Below, in pieces: positions 35,310 through 44,253 of a stretch of DNA of 64,000 bases (its first letter is position 1; every line of letters begins with the position of its first letter). Location of the stretch: positions 682,001-746,000 of the forward strand of contig NZ_FLKH01000011.1 of assembly GCF_900086715.1 (NCBI RefSeq). Reading direction: 5' to 3'. The stretch is from Gracilibacillus timonensis. GTDB taxonomy: Bacteria; Bacillota; Bacilli; Bacillales; Amphibacillaceae. The position numbers were made by a program, and so were the translations under genes. The notes beneath the pieces were generated by a model, which made no database searches, was not told where the DNA came from, and saw nothing but the letters and a program-made list of their open reading frames with translations.

Positions 35310-36185
35310 ATGGACTTTAGAAAATTATCTTATTTCGTTGTACTGGCTGAAGTAGGGAACTTTACAAAAGCAGCAAATCAATTAAGAATTTCACAACCTT
35401 CTTTAACCAACGCGATTCAAATGCTGGAAGAAGAAATTGGCTTCAAGGTGTTTGAAAGAACGAAACGCAGTATTATATTGACGGATTCTGGATTGCGATT
35501 GTATAAATCAGCAAAGAACTTATTGAACCAACATGAAGCACTAATAAAAGAAGTTCCTGATTTCCATTCCCATGGAACCGGTCAAATTCAAATAGGGATG
35601 ATAGAATCGGTGAAATATTGGATTCCTACTATGATTAGTAAACATCTGCAAGAGTATCCAGAGCAAACGTATCGTCTTCACGAAATTCTCATTCCTGAAC
35701 AAATCATTGAATCATTAGAAAATTTTGAAACACATTTTTGCATTTCTAGTTATCAACCGAATCTTGATTTTATCCAGAGTGATTTTCTGTACCAAGAGGA
35801 GTGGGTACTTGTCACCAATCAACCACGTGATGATTATCCAATTGATCTGGAGACTCTTGGCAAGCTCCCCTTAATTTTAACTCCTCCTGGGCATCAAACA
35901 GATCATGAAATTTTGGATACGTTTGCGAAAGTAGCGATACAACCTAACGTCAAATTTGAAGTAGAACACTTTCAAACGGCCCTTTCATTGGTAGATAAAG
36001 GACTTGGCATGACCATTGTACCGAAGAATTACATTTCATTTTCCCCATTTAGGAGAGAACTTCATGCATATCCGCTTAGCAAACCATCTCCTAAAAGAAA
36101 TATTTACCTGCTTTATAATAATTCCCGATACTTACCAGAGTCAGCCAAAGAATTGATTAATATTTGTAAAAGTTTGTTGAAGTAG
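35310..36185 (+). CDS. LysR family transcriptional regulator
   Basis: The product is 291 residues with AAGGAGG before the ATG. The N-terminal HTH is classic: MDFRKLSYFVVLAEVGNF, TKAANQLRISQPSLTNAIQMLEEEIGFKVFERT. The C-terminal part is a periplasmic-binding-like effector domain. It is divergent from the FAD oxidoreductase/TRAP operon and 30 nt before the GH127 gene, so it may control both. The 179-nt gap to 35131 is rich in ATAGAT/ATCTAT copies that could form T-N11-A type sites, but I could not fix one. The effector is unknown. Confidence 0.9.
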   Translation: MDFRKLSYFVVLAEVGNFTKAANQLRISQPSLTNAIQMLEEEIGFKVFERTKRSIILTDSGLRLYKSAKNLLNQHEALIKEVPDFHSHGTGQIQIGMIESVKYWIPTMISKHLQEYPEQTYRLHEILIPEQIIESLENFETHFCISSYQPNLDFIQSDFLYQEEWVLVTNQPRDDYPIDLETLGKLPLILTPPGHQTDHEILDTFAKVAIQPNVKFEVEHFQTALSLVDKGLGMTIVPKNYISFSPFRRELHAYPLSKPSPKRNIYLLYNNSRYLPESAKELINICKSLLK

Positions 36186-36215
36186 CTCCATAAAAACAGG
36201 AAGGTGTTGATACCC

Positions 36216-38024
36216 ATGCAAAAACAAGCGTTACCCTTTACACAAGTAAAAATAACCGATCCTTTTTGGCAGCCCAGACTACAGACCTTTAAGGATATTA
36301 CCTTACAGGCTTGTATAGAAAAGTGTGAAAGTACAGGCAGAATAGCTAATTTTTCAAAAGCTGCTGGTCATGAGAGTGGGGAATTTGAGGGGATCTTTTT
36401 TAATGATTCGGATGTATATAAGGTGTTAGAAGGTGCGTCTTATTCCTTAATGAATCATCCCGATGAACAGCTTGAACAGAAAGTAGACCAAATAGTGGAT
36501 GAAATCGCCGCAGCGCAGCAAGAAGATGGTTACTTATTATGCTATTTCATTTTAAATCATCAAGACCAGCGCTGGACGGATATGGATAAGCATGAAATGT
36601 ATTGTGGTGGACATCTCATAGAGGCGGCGGTTGCTTACTACCAAGCAACAGGAAAAAGTAAACTGTTAGATGTGGCGTGTAAATTAGCGGATCATTATGA
36701 TCACACGTTTGGTCCAGGGAAACGGAATTGGGTACCAGGCCATCCAGAGATTGAGTTGGCGCTAGTGAGACTGTATCAATTAACAGAAGAAGACCGATAT
36801 TGGAAGTTAGCATACTGGCTATTGGAACAAAGAGGGCATGGTTACGGAGAAGGTGCTATTTGGGATCGGGAAGATTGGGGACCGGCTTATTGTCAGGATG
36901 ATAAGCCAGTGCGGGAAATAACAGAGGTCAAGGGACATGCGGTAAGGGCTATGTACTTATACACCGCTATGGCCGATGTGGCAAAAGTAACGAAAGATTC
37001 GGATTATTTACGCAGTATGGATGCTGTATGGCATAGTATTGTCGATCGGAACATGTATATTACAGGTGGAATTGGACCATCTCGGCATAATGAAGGTTTT
37101 ACGGAAGATTATGACTTACCAAATGAAAGCGCTTATTGCGAAACGTGTGCGTCTGTTGGGATGGTATTTTGGAATCACCGCATGCATTTATTACACGGTG
37201 ATAGTATATATATAGATGTGCTGGAAAGAGCGATGTATAACGGAGCACTAGCTGGCTATTCTTTGTCGGGGGATACATTTTTCTATGAAAATCCACTAGA
37301 ATCAGATGGCAGTCATCATCGTGTGGCATGGTTTGATACCTCTTGTTGTCCAACGCAAATATCTCGGTTTATTCCTTCAATCGGTCAGTATGTTTATACA
37401 TACGCAGAGAAGGAGGTTTGGGTGAATCTATTTATGGAAAGTAAAAGCACCATTCCATTACCAGAAGGATCCCTCCGTTTACATCAGAAAACGAGTTATC
37501 CATGGGATGAAAAAGTGGAAATTAGTATAGAAACACAACAACCATGTGACATAAGCCTAAATATCCGTGTTCCGGGCTGGTGTAGGACCTTGAAGTTATT
37601 TTACAATGATCAGCTAGTGGATGATTATGTCATGGAGAAAGGCTATATTTCATTAAATCGTCATTGGCAGAACGGAGATAAGCTAACGATCTATTTTGAT
37701 ATGCCTGTAGAAACAATGAAGGCACATCCTTTAGTGAAAGAGAATGTTGGAAAAATAGCACTCCAGAGAGGACCGTTGGTATATTGCGTAGAACAGACGG
37801 ATAATCAGCTGCCTGTCGAGAACATCGCCGTTCAGGAAGATACTAGTTACGTACTAGAGGATAAGTTGGAATGGTTAAATGGGGGCGTTTTGTTGAAGGG
37901 GATAAATAAGAATTCAGGAGTATCCTTCAGCGCTATTCCTTATTATGCTTGGGATAACCGAGAGGCGGGTTCTATGAAGGTTTGGTTGCCTTGTGTGGAA
38001 GGGGAGAAGTTGTATGGGAGGTAG
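36216..38024 (+). CDS. glycoside hydrolase family 127, beta-L-arabinofuranosidase type
   Basis: The product is 602 residues from the ATG at 36216 (GGAAGGTG about 9 nt upstream; the TTG at 36204 is less likely). The (alpha/alpha)6 barrel carries the family catalytic residues: Glu309 and Cys311 in YCETCASVG, and the Cys377-Cys378 pair in SCCPTQISRF. In the known GH127 enzyme HypBA1 the equivalent cysteines hold zinc and one acts as nucleophile. The C-terminus holds beta-sandwich domains (VWLPC). It lies in an operon with the LysR gene and is cytoplasmic, so it acts on imported arabino-oligosaccharides. Related DUF1680 enzymes have other substrates. Confidence 0.88.
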   Translation: MQKQALPFTQVKITDPFWQPRLQTFKDITLQACIEKCESTGRIANFSKAAGHESGEFEGIFFNDSDVYKVLEGASYSLMNHPDEQLEQKVDQIVDEIAAAQQEDGYLLCYFILNHQDQRWTDMDKHEMYCGGHLIEAAVAYYQATGKSKLLDVACKLADHYDHTFGPGKRNWVPGHPEIELALVRLYQLTEEDRYWKLAYWLLEQRGHGYGEGAIWDREDWGPAYCQDDKPVREITEVKGHAVRAMYLYTAMADVAKVTKDSDYLRSMDAVWHSIVDRNMYITGGIGPSRHNEGFTEDYDLPNESAYCETCASVGMVFWNHRMHLLHGDSIYIDVLERAMYNGALAGYSLSGDTFFYENPLESDGSHHRVAWFDTSCCPTQISRFIPSIGQYVYTYAEKEVWVNLFMESKSTIPLPEGSLRLHQKTSYPWDEKVEISIETQQPCDISLNIRVPGWCRTLKLFYNDQLVDDYVMEKGYISLNRHWQNGDKLTIYFDMPVETMKAHPLVKENVGKIALQRGPLVYCVEQTDNQLPVENIAVQEDTSYVLEDKLEWLNGGVLLKGINKNSGVSFSAIPYYAWDNREAGSMKVWLPCVEGEKLYGR

Positions 38025-38133
38025 TGGTGAAGCGAAGAGTAAAATGAGTTTTAGGGATCGAGAATCTATCTACAGCTTGGATTAAAGTGACATTTTATTA
38101 TATGTAATGGAAAACTTTTTAAAAGAAATAGCT

Positions 38134-38187
38134 AACACTTCTATGTCTCACAAGAACAGTTTAGTGAAGTGTTGGTTTTATATACTT
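38134..38187 (+). terminator. possible terminator after the GH127 gene
   Basis: AACACTTC (38134-38141) and GAAGTGTT (38166-38173) form a stem with a long loop, followed by GGTTTTATATACTTTTT. A second hairpin, CGGTCAATCAT/ATGATGGACCG (38210-38240, one mismatch), follows. Confidence 0.5.
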
Positions 38188-38296
38188 TTTGAGTATTAGA
38201 TACAAAAATCGGTCAATCATTTATTATGGATGATGGACCGAAATAGCATGTGCATTATATGTGAAAGAAATTGTAGGGGCCAAATAAGAAATAGTC

Positions 38297-39145
38297 TTAC
38301 TTTGCCTTCAAGTAAGTTTTCCCGTCAAGCTGTTCTACTTTCTTCTCTTTCATCAGTTTACCAAGAGCACGTTTGAATGCTGCTTTACTGATGTGAAATG
38401 TGTCACGGATATCTTCAGGGTCACTTTTGTCGGAAAACGGAATCACGCCATCGCTTTTCTCTAGTCGCGCCAATATCATATCGGCATCTTCACCCATGCT
38501 GTATTTTTTTAATGGTCGGAGAGATACATTTACTGTGCCATCAGGTTTCACTTCAATAACACGGCCTTGCACTCGTTCACCTAAACGTGGCTCTTCTTTT
38601 CGTTCCGTGTGATGGATGAATCCACGGTATCCCTCATCCGTTATACATGCAGCACCTTCTCTATCTGTGCGATAGATGCGGCCATGGATGGTCGCATTCA
38701 ATAGGTCATCGGGTGCTAACTCAAATATTCTTGAGAGAATGCTTTCTGTTGCAGGGAGGGCAAGAAGGCGTCCTTTCCGGTCTTTGCCTAATGAAACGTA
38801 AAGTTTATCACCAATGATGGGCCAGACGTTTTCGAACAATGGCAAATCATCTTTTGATACAAGGATTTCTTTTGCAATACCAATGTTCACAAATACACCT
38901 AGGTGTGGCAGGACTTCTACTACTTCAGCCCAGCCATACCTATCGATTTGAATCGTTGGTAATTGTGTCGTTGCCACGGTCTGTCCTTTTTTATCCTGAT
39001 AAAGAAAAACATCAACAGATTGTTCAGCCTCAAGTTCTGCGTCCGTTTCATTATGGTGCAGGAGGATGTCGTTTTCTAAAACATAACCAGTATCGATTTG
39101 TCGTAGTACCTCTAGTGTTTGGATGGTACCTATGTGCTCATTCAT
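38297..39145 (-). CDS. cvfB: CvfB-family S1 RNA-binding protein
   Basis: The product is 282 residues from the ATG at 39145 (GAAGGTC upstream). Upstream in-frame starts up to 39223 would run through a 14-bp inverted repeat and are not favoured. Three S1-like domains can be read: residues 1-60 (IGTIQTLEVLRQIDTGYVLE), about 65-130 (YGWAEVVEVLPHLGVFVNIGIAKEILV) and about 145-210 (RIYRTDREGAACITDEGYRGFIHHTE). A C-terminal winged helix (FHISKAAFKRALGKLMKE) follows. S. aureus CvfB binds RNA and influences virulence and purine metabolism. The long structured leader upstream (39146-39420) is unusual. Confidence 0.9.
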   Translation of the reverse strand: MNEHIGTIQTLEVLRQIDTGYVLENDILLHHNETDAELEAEQSVDVFLYQDKKGQTVATTQLPTIQIDRYGWAEVVEVLPHLGVFVNIGIAKEILVSKDDLPLFENVWPIIGDKLYVSLGKDRKGRLLALPATESILSRIFELAPDDLLNATIHGRIYRTDREGAACITDEGYRGFIHHTERKEEPRLGERVQGRVIEVKPDGTVNVSLRPLKKYSMGEDADMILARLEKSDGVIPFSDKSDPEDIRDTFHISKAAFKRALGKLMKEKKVEQLDGKTYLKAK

Positions 39146-39173
39146 AGTAAGACCTTCTTTCATATGTATTGGA

Positions 39174-39206
39174 AAAGGGGTACTCTTGCGATAAGAGTAC
39201 CCCTTT
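39174..39206. terminator. 14-bp perfect hairpin in the cvfB leader
   Basis: AAAGGGGTACTCTT (39174-39187) and AAGAGTACCCCTTT (39193-39206) are perfect with a 5-nt loop, 29 nt before the cvfB start. On the minus strand it ends CCCCTTTT, so it could be an attenuator of cvfB or the end of a small RNA. Confidence 0.7.
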
Positions 39207-39247
39207 GATTGATAAAGCAACACATAAGATTTATGATTTTATTTATA

Positions 39248-39386
39248 TCCCGAATCATTCGGGTGGGAAATTTTATTAATAGAATTTCACTTTACCGCGG
39301 TAATTATCCCACTGGGATTTTCTAACTTAAGCAACGTAAGCCCTACCTGCTCTTACGTCCTTGCGACCCCTTAGTCGCGCCAGTGT
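39248..39386 (-). ncRNA. candidate structured leader RNA upstream of cvfB
   Basis: The region holds nested complementary arms. An outer stem pairs 39310-39315 with 39380-39385 (CACTGG/CCAGTG). Inside are two hairpins, ACGTAAG/CTTACGT (39334-39340/39352-39358) and GCGAC/GTCGC (39363-39367/39374-39378), giving a three-way junction with purine-rich loops on the minus strand. A further hairpin CCCGAA/TTCGGG (39248-39262) and then the 14-bp hairpin follow before cvfB. This layout resembles a riboswitch aptamer with an expression platform. I do not recognise a known class, and the direction is inferred from the cvfB gene. Confidence 0.45.
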
Positions 39387-39819
39387 GAATAAGTATTTTC
39401 AAAAATATGAGTAGAATACCAGCTACACTTATTTGTTACTTTAGTTTGTTAACTTTGTTATCATCTCATATATGGAGAGGGATGTCAAGGAGGAGTTCCT
39501 TTGGGTACACATAAATGATATAGAAGTTGCTCTATTTACCAAAGTCGTTACTTTTTTATTTAAAACTATTCTGTATAAATTAGGATGGATATTAGTGGAG
39601 TAGAACGTGTTAATTAAATAAGACTGAGCGATATAAGTCTCCATCATACCAGTAAATAACCCAGGTAAGTTAATGCCAGCTATAATGTCTCTTTCTTTAT
39701 CTAACTTATTCTTGATCGGCGTAGTTATTTTAAAAGGAGATAACCTAATAAATGTATTGCTTGTATTTGCAGTTTGAAGTGGCTGATGGTAAGTTTTCTA
39801 GAAAATAATCGAACCCGTC
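39387..39819. other. gap between leader RNA and AraC gene
   Basis: These 433 nt have no supported gene. The plus strand around 39635-39778 carries a short frame ending MPAIMSLSLSNLFLIGVV...VFAV. It is hydrophobic and could be the tail of a lost membrane protein, but has no start. Confidence 0.35.
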
Positions 39820-40683
39820 TCACTTCCAACTAGTTCTGAATTTTAAGGGTGTCATCCCCACCCTTTTTTTAAATAAGTTTATAAAATGCGTCACATTATC
39901 TATTCCGATTTCATAGGCGATTTCATTTATTGATAAATTAGTGTATTTTAATAAATCCTTTGCTTTGCCGATTCTTGTTTCAATTAAATACTCAATAGGT
40001 GAAATGCCTACAGAATTTTTAAACGTTTTTGCAATTTGATATTTGTTTAGTCTAAATTCTTTAGAAAGATCATCAAGTGTAATTTTATTTTTGTAATTTT
40101 TCTCAAAATAGGACTGAATATCGAAAATATAAGCAGGTATCTTGGTTTCATCATTATATTTTAATCGCATTTTCTCTACTAATAATAATGTGAGAAGATT
40201 AATAATTTCTCTTGCTATTATTATTTCTAAAGTTCTAGTTTTATTATTTTGTAAATTTAACATTGTCTGAATAATGTTTTTTGCTGTATCATCTCTTACT
40301 TTAAAACAGATATTCTTATCTTGTGAAAAGTCTGAATAATAATTTTTAATCTGCTTCCCATTGATATGCACCCAATAGAACTGCCATAGTTCTTTACTGG
40401 TTTGATAGTATTGATGATTTTTACAATCAATAAAACATAATGAATGCTGGTCTAAAATGTATTCTTGGTTTTGATATAATAGCTTCCCTTCCCCTTGTAA
40501 CGTAAAAATAATCAAATAAGATTCGAGGTTATGTCTCTCCGTGTAATAAGAAGAATAGGCTTTAAAATGACCAATTTCTTGTATATATAAATAAGAATCA
40601 ATTGTATGTTTAGATGGATTTAATGTTAATCTTATCGAATCCTCGGTCCAATCAAATGAACCATCATCTATCCAGGCGACCAA
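39820..40683 (-). CDS. AraC family transcriptional regulator
   Basis: The product is 287 residues from a TTG at 40683, with GGAGG 7 nt upstream and no better ATG near it. The N-terminal cupin-like ligand domain (about 10-150) has TLQGEGKLLYQNQEYILDQHSLCFID. The C-terminal 100 residues are two HTH motifs: ITLDDLSKEFRLNKYQIAKTFK and LSINEIAYEIGIDNVTHFINLFKKRVGMTPLKFR. Known relatives sense sugars such as arabinose or rhamnose. It diverges from the isomerase gene at 40822 across 138 nt and so probably controls it and the MFS transporter. Confidence 0.9.
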   Translation of the reverse strand: MVAWIDDGSFDWTEDSIRLTLNPSKHTIDSYLYIQEIGHFKAYSSYYTERHNLESYLIIFTLQGEGKLLYQNQEYILDQHSLCFIDCKNHQYYQTSKELWQFYWVHINGKQIKNYYSDFSQDKNICFKVRDDTAKNIIQTMLNLQNNKTRTLEIIIAREIINLLTLLLVEKMRLKYNDETKIPAYIFDIQSYFEKNYKNKITLDDLSKEFRLNKYQIAKTFKNSVGISPIEYLIETRIGKAKDLLKYTNLSINEIAYEIGIDNVTHFINLFKKRVGMTPLKFRTSWK

Positions 40684-40821
40684 AGTAATTCCTCCCTATT
40701 TGTTATTTTTAATTAAAATCAATTATACCAATATACTATTATTTTTTCACAATATAAATCGATGATGTTAAAAATGTAATCGTGTACAATTTTGATATAT
40801 CGAACGAATAGGAGGATGATG

Positions 40822-42324
40822 ATGTCTGAAATAAGTGCATTAAGAAAATATGATAAACCAAAGATTGGACTTTATTCCACTGGTTTGAATGCATATTGGG
40901 ATCAGTTCCCCGGTTTGAAAGAAAGACTAATAAGTTATGGTGAATTTATTGCCAACAGAATGAGTGAGTGGGGGGAAATCTTTCATTTTGGATTAATAGA
41001 TTCAGAAGAGAAAGGGAGGGAAGCTGGCACTTACTTTAACAAACATAATGTGGATGTGATTTTTATTCATGCGGCAACTTATGCGACTAGTTCTGTCGTA
41101 TTGCCAGTTCATCAGCGCTCACATGCAACCATAATTATCTTGAATCTTCAGCCTGCTGATCAATTAAATTACGATGAAACCAATACAGGAGAATGGTTAG
41201 CACATTGCGGAGCTTGCCCTATCCCTGAATTTTCCAATGTGTTTAATCGAGCGGGCTTGGAATATAAAGTAATTAGCGGTTTGCTGGGTCTTGATCGATC
41301 GCCGGAGATCTCAATGACGAATGAAGTAACCAATCATCACCAGCAGGCTATTCGAGCGTGGAAAGAAATCAAAGAATGGATTCAAGCTGCACATGTAAAG
41401 GATGTGTTGAGCAATGCTAAATTTGGATTTTTAGGAAATACCTATAATGGAATGCTAGACTTGTATAGTGACTTTACGATGATACAGGCGCAAACAGGTA
41501 TACAAGTAGATATTCTAGAGATGTGCGACTTAAACGAAAGAATGTTGACGATAACGGATAAAGAAATGCAATATAAAGAAAAGCAAGTTTTGGACATGTT
41601 TTCAATTAGTGAAGACTCTCCTTCAGAGAAGCTGGCAAGGAAACCAACTGAAGAGGATTTAAATTGGTCTTATCATGTAGCAGCAGCCCAAGAAAAATTG
41701 GTGAAAGATAGAGGATTAGATGGATTAACCTATTACTATCACGGTACTCCTGACAGTGAATATGAAAAGTTGCAAAGTGGATTTATTTTAGGGAATTCTT
41801 TACTTACTGCTCAGAGTGTTCCTGCTGCGGGAGAGGGTGATTTAAAGACAAACGTTGCGATGAAAATTTGTGACATCCTTGGGGTAGGTGGAAGTTTTTG
41901 CGAGATAGTGACTACAGATTACGTAAATGACACCATTTTATTAGGACATGATGGTCCTTTTCATTTAGAAATATCAAATGGTAAACCTATTTTAAGAGGT
42001 CTAGGTCTTTATCATGGAAAACAAGGAAGTGGTGTTTCTGTAGAGGCCAAGGTTAAAACTGGACCAATTACCACACTGGGTCTGACTCAGACCGTTGAAG
42101 GTCGATTAAAGTTAATTATTAGTGAAGGAGAAGCCACCGATGGTGAGACAATGAAAATAGGAAATACCCAGACACAAGTGAAATTTGGTATGGCTCCAGA
42201 CACGTATTATGAGAAATGGTTTGAAGAAGCTCCGATACATCACTGTGCAATGTCAATTGGAAAAAATGCTGATTTATTTAAAAAAGTAGGTCTTATATTG
42301 GGGATTCCAACAGTTAAGATTTAA
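40822..42324 (+). CDS. L-arabinose/L-fucose isomerase family protein
   Basis: The product is 500 residues from the third ATG of ATGATGATG, at 40822, 6 nt after GGAGG. The N-terminal part (PKIGLYSTGLNAYWDQFPGLKERL) and a central NTYNGMLDLYSDFTMIQAQTG (FGFLGNTYNGML) match the AraA/FucI-like fold, with a conserved LAVGEGDLKTNVAMKIC-like PAAGEGDLKTNVAMKI and C-terminal HHCAMSIGKNAD, where His would bind the metal. Such enzymes convert an aldose to a ketose, but this is a divergent member, so the sugar is not fixed. It is followed by a cre site and an MFS transporter. Confidence 0.82.
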   Translation: MSEISALRKYDKPKIGLYSTGLNAYWDQFPGLKERLISYGEFIANRMSEWGEIFHFGLIDSEEKGREAGTYFNKHNVDVIFIHAATYATSSVVLPVHQRSHATIIILNLQPADQLNYDETNTGEWLAHCGACPIPEFSNVFNRAGLEYKVISGLLGLDRSPEISMTNEVTNHHQQAIRAWKEIKEWIQAAHVKDVLSNAKFGFLGNTYNGMLDLYSDFTMIQAQTGIQVDILEMCDLNERMLTITDKEMQYKEKQVLDMFSISEDSPSEKLARKPTEEDLNWSYHVAAAQEKLVKDRGLDGLTYYYHGTPDSEYEKLQSGFILGNSLLTAQSVPAAGEGDLKTNVAMKICDILGVGGSFCEIVTTDYVNDTILLGHDGPFHLEISNGKPILRGLGLYHGKQGSGVSVEAKVKTGPITTLGLTQTVEGRLKLIISEGEATDGETMKIGNTQTQVKFGMAPDTYYEKWFEEAPIHHCAMSIGKNADLFKKVGLILGIPTVKI

Positions 42325-42355
42325 AACGTTGGGAGAGAAAATTTAATAATATATA

Positions 42356-42370
42356 TGACAGCGCTTGCAA
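42356..42370 (-). promoter_or_regulatory. CcpA cre site, perfect consensus match
   Basis: On the minus strand TTGCAAGCGCTGTCA matches WTGNAANCGNWNNCW at every fixed position. It lies between the isomerase and MFS transporter genes. CcpA bound here would block read-through or repress the MFS gene when a preferred sugar is present. Confidence 0.72.
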
Positions 42371-42532
42371 AATATTAAAGAAGAAAATATATGACATATT
42401 CAAGTGTTTAATAAAGTAGGGAGTGCTTTTTCTATGTTAATAAAAGAGGAATAGTATTATCTGAAAAAGCATAAGAAGTCCATGTGTATAAAGCTCGGTT
42501 AGACTCATTATGGTATACAAGGAGGACTTACA

Positions 42533-43849
42533 ATGGAAAAGAAAATATTTGCTGCCAAGAATGTAACTGGTTGGAAAGCTACTGTCGCTATTGCAATGGC
42601 AAATTATATTGAAGCTGGTTCCATTATAGCCGCTGCCAGTAGTTTAACAATGTGGCAAGCGTATTTAGGATTTGATAATATCGGGGTAGGATTACTTAGT
42701 GCTCTTAGTGCAAATGCTCTTGGTGCAGCAATTGGTGCACTAATTGGAGGACCATTAACCGATAAATTTGGGAGAAGAGTAATATTCAGTTATGATTTAA
42801 TGGTCTATATGTTTGGTGTGCTTTTAATTGCTGCTTCCATTAATTTTCCGATGCTTTTAATAGGTACTATTATAACAGGTATAGCAGTTGGAGCTGGTGT
42901 GCCAGTTTCATGGACTTATATAGCGGAAGAATCCCCTACACACAAGCGCGCCGCCCATGTTGGTACGACGCAACTTGCATGGTCAATTGGACCAATGATT
43001 ACCTTTACGTTGGCAGTAATATTAGCTCCTTTAGAATTGTTGGGATCACGACTGATTTTTGTTCATTTATTCATTATTGCAGGTATAGCACTGTATATTC
43101 GTCGAGGCTTAAGGGAATCGAAACTATGGGAACAACAAAAAACGGAAGAAAAGGCTGAAAAATTAAGAGGAGTAATGCGAAAAAATTCAATTAAGGAACT
43201 TTTTACTCTAAAGCCAAATCGTCAAGCTTTATTTTTGACTTTAGGAATTTATCTTTTCTGGAGTTTAACAGCAGGAGCTATGGGGTATTTTATGCCTTAT
43301 ATTTATGAGAATATTGGTGGTTTAAGCACTATGCAGGCAAATTTACTTCAAGCGTTTCTTTGGATGTTTACTGTTTTAACCACATACTTTATTTTTATGA
43401 AGTTGGGAGATAAATATAGTAGAAAACTAATATTTAGTATTGGAGCGGTAGCTGGCATTATTGCGTGGATTGTATTAACATTCATGCCAATGACATGGCC
43501 GACACTCATTATTTTTGTTGTTTTATGGGGGGCGGCAGCGGGGATTGGAGCTCAGGCTTTCTATGCACTATGGACGAGTGAACTATTTCCTACCCGTTAC
43601 CGAGCAACTGCACAAGGATTGATGTTCTTTATTGTTCGAGCAAGTATCGCTATTTGGTCTTTTGTTTTGCCTACTATAATGGCAACTTTAGGTTTTAAAA
43701 TCGCTGGTATCGTGATGACTACTGTGCTCATTATCCATGCCATAATAGGTATAATGATGGCGCCTAATACACGTGGGAGGTCTCTAAATGAGATTGAAGA
43801 AGAACGTTATGGAGCTGTAGTTCTTAAGGATACGGGATCACAATCATAA
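42533..43849 (+). CDS. MFS sugar transporter
   Basis: The product is 438 residues with about twelve membrane segments and AAGGAGG 8 nt before the ATG. MFS sugar porter motifs are present: GGPLTDKFGRRVIFSYDL between segments 2 and 3, VPVSWTYIAEESPTHKRAAHVG, and ELFPTRYRATAQGLMFF in the second half. It has no signal peptide and should sit in the cytoplasmic membrane. It is 208 nt after the isomerase gene with a cre site between, and is followed by a strong terminator at 43989, which closes the AraC-regulated unit. The imported sugar is not known. Confidence 0.88.
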   Translation: MEKKIFAAKNVTGWKATVAIAMANYIEAGSIIAAASSLTMWQAYLGFDNIGVGLLSALSANALGAAIGALIGGPLTDKFGRRVIFSYDLMVYMFGVLLIAASINFPMLLIGTIITGIAVGAGVPVSWTYIAEESPTHKRAAHVGTTQLAWSIGPMITFTLAVILAPLELLGSRLIFVHLFIIAGIALYIRRGLRESKLWEQQKTEEKAEKLRGVMRKNSIKELFTLKPNRQALFLTLGIYLFWSLTAGAMGYFMPYIYENIGGLSTMQANLLQAFLWMFTVLTTYFIFMKLGDKYSRKLIFSIGAVAGIIAWIVLTFMPMTWPTLIIFVVLWGAAAGIGAQAFYALWTSELFPTRYRATAQGLMFFIVRASIAIWSFVLPTIMATLGFKIAGIVMTTVLIIHAIIGIMMAPNTRGRSLNEIEEERYGAVVLKDTGSQS

Positions 43850-43988
43850 TAAATCATCCGCGAGTATTAGGTAGATTTATTTGAATAATGGATGATGAAC
43901 GTATGTTGGTGGGAGAGGCCGAACAATATTATTGATTTGTATTTGGAATCGTAGCATTCTTTACAGTCGGATTTAAAATAGAACAAGT

Positions 43989-44038
43989 CTAAAAAGAATG
44001 ACATTTGGTTGCGGAAGTGGCGGTGTCATTCTTTTTAG
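43989..44038 (+). terminator. strong intrinsic terminator
   Basis: CTAAAAAGAATGACA (43989-44003) and TGTCATTCTTTTTAG (44024-44038) pair perfectly over 15 bp with T5 in the right arm. It ends the MFS transporter unit. Between 44039 and 44253 no gene is seen. Confidence 0.9.
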
Positions 44039-44253
44039 TATTGGAGATTAGGAACTTAGACGACTCTCTCTTGAATGATTCTGCTAGTCTTTCATGCTTA
44101 TTATTTATTCCATGGGAAATACACAAGGGATTTTTAAGTTTAATCTAAAACGATGTCATATTATGTAACAATCGAAGTTTGTATCTATAGGCTTCTATTA
44201 ACAGCTATTCATTTATTGTGGAACATGTTCTTTTAGGATACTAAAATATGCAT

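Noticed and set aside
39441-39647. 68-codon minus-strand frame between cvfB and the AraC gene
   Set aside because: Low-complexity, no ribosome site of note and no similarity; left as non-coding.
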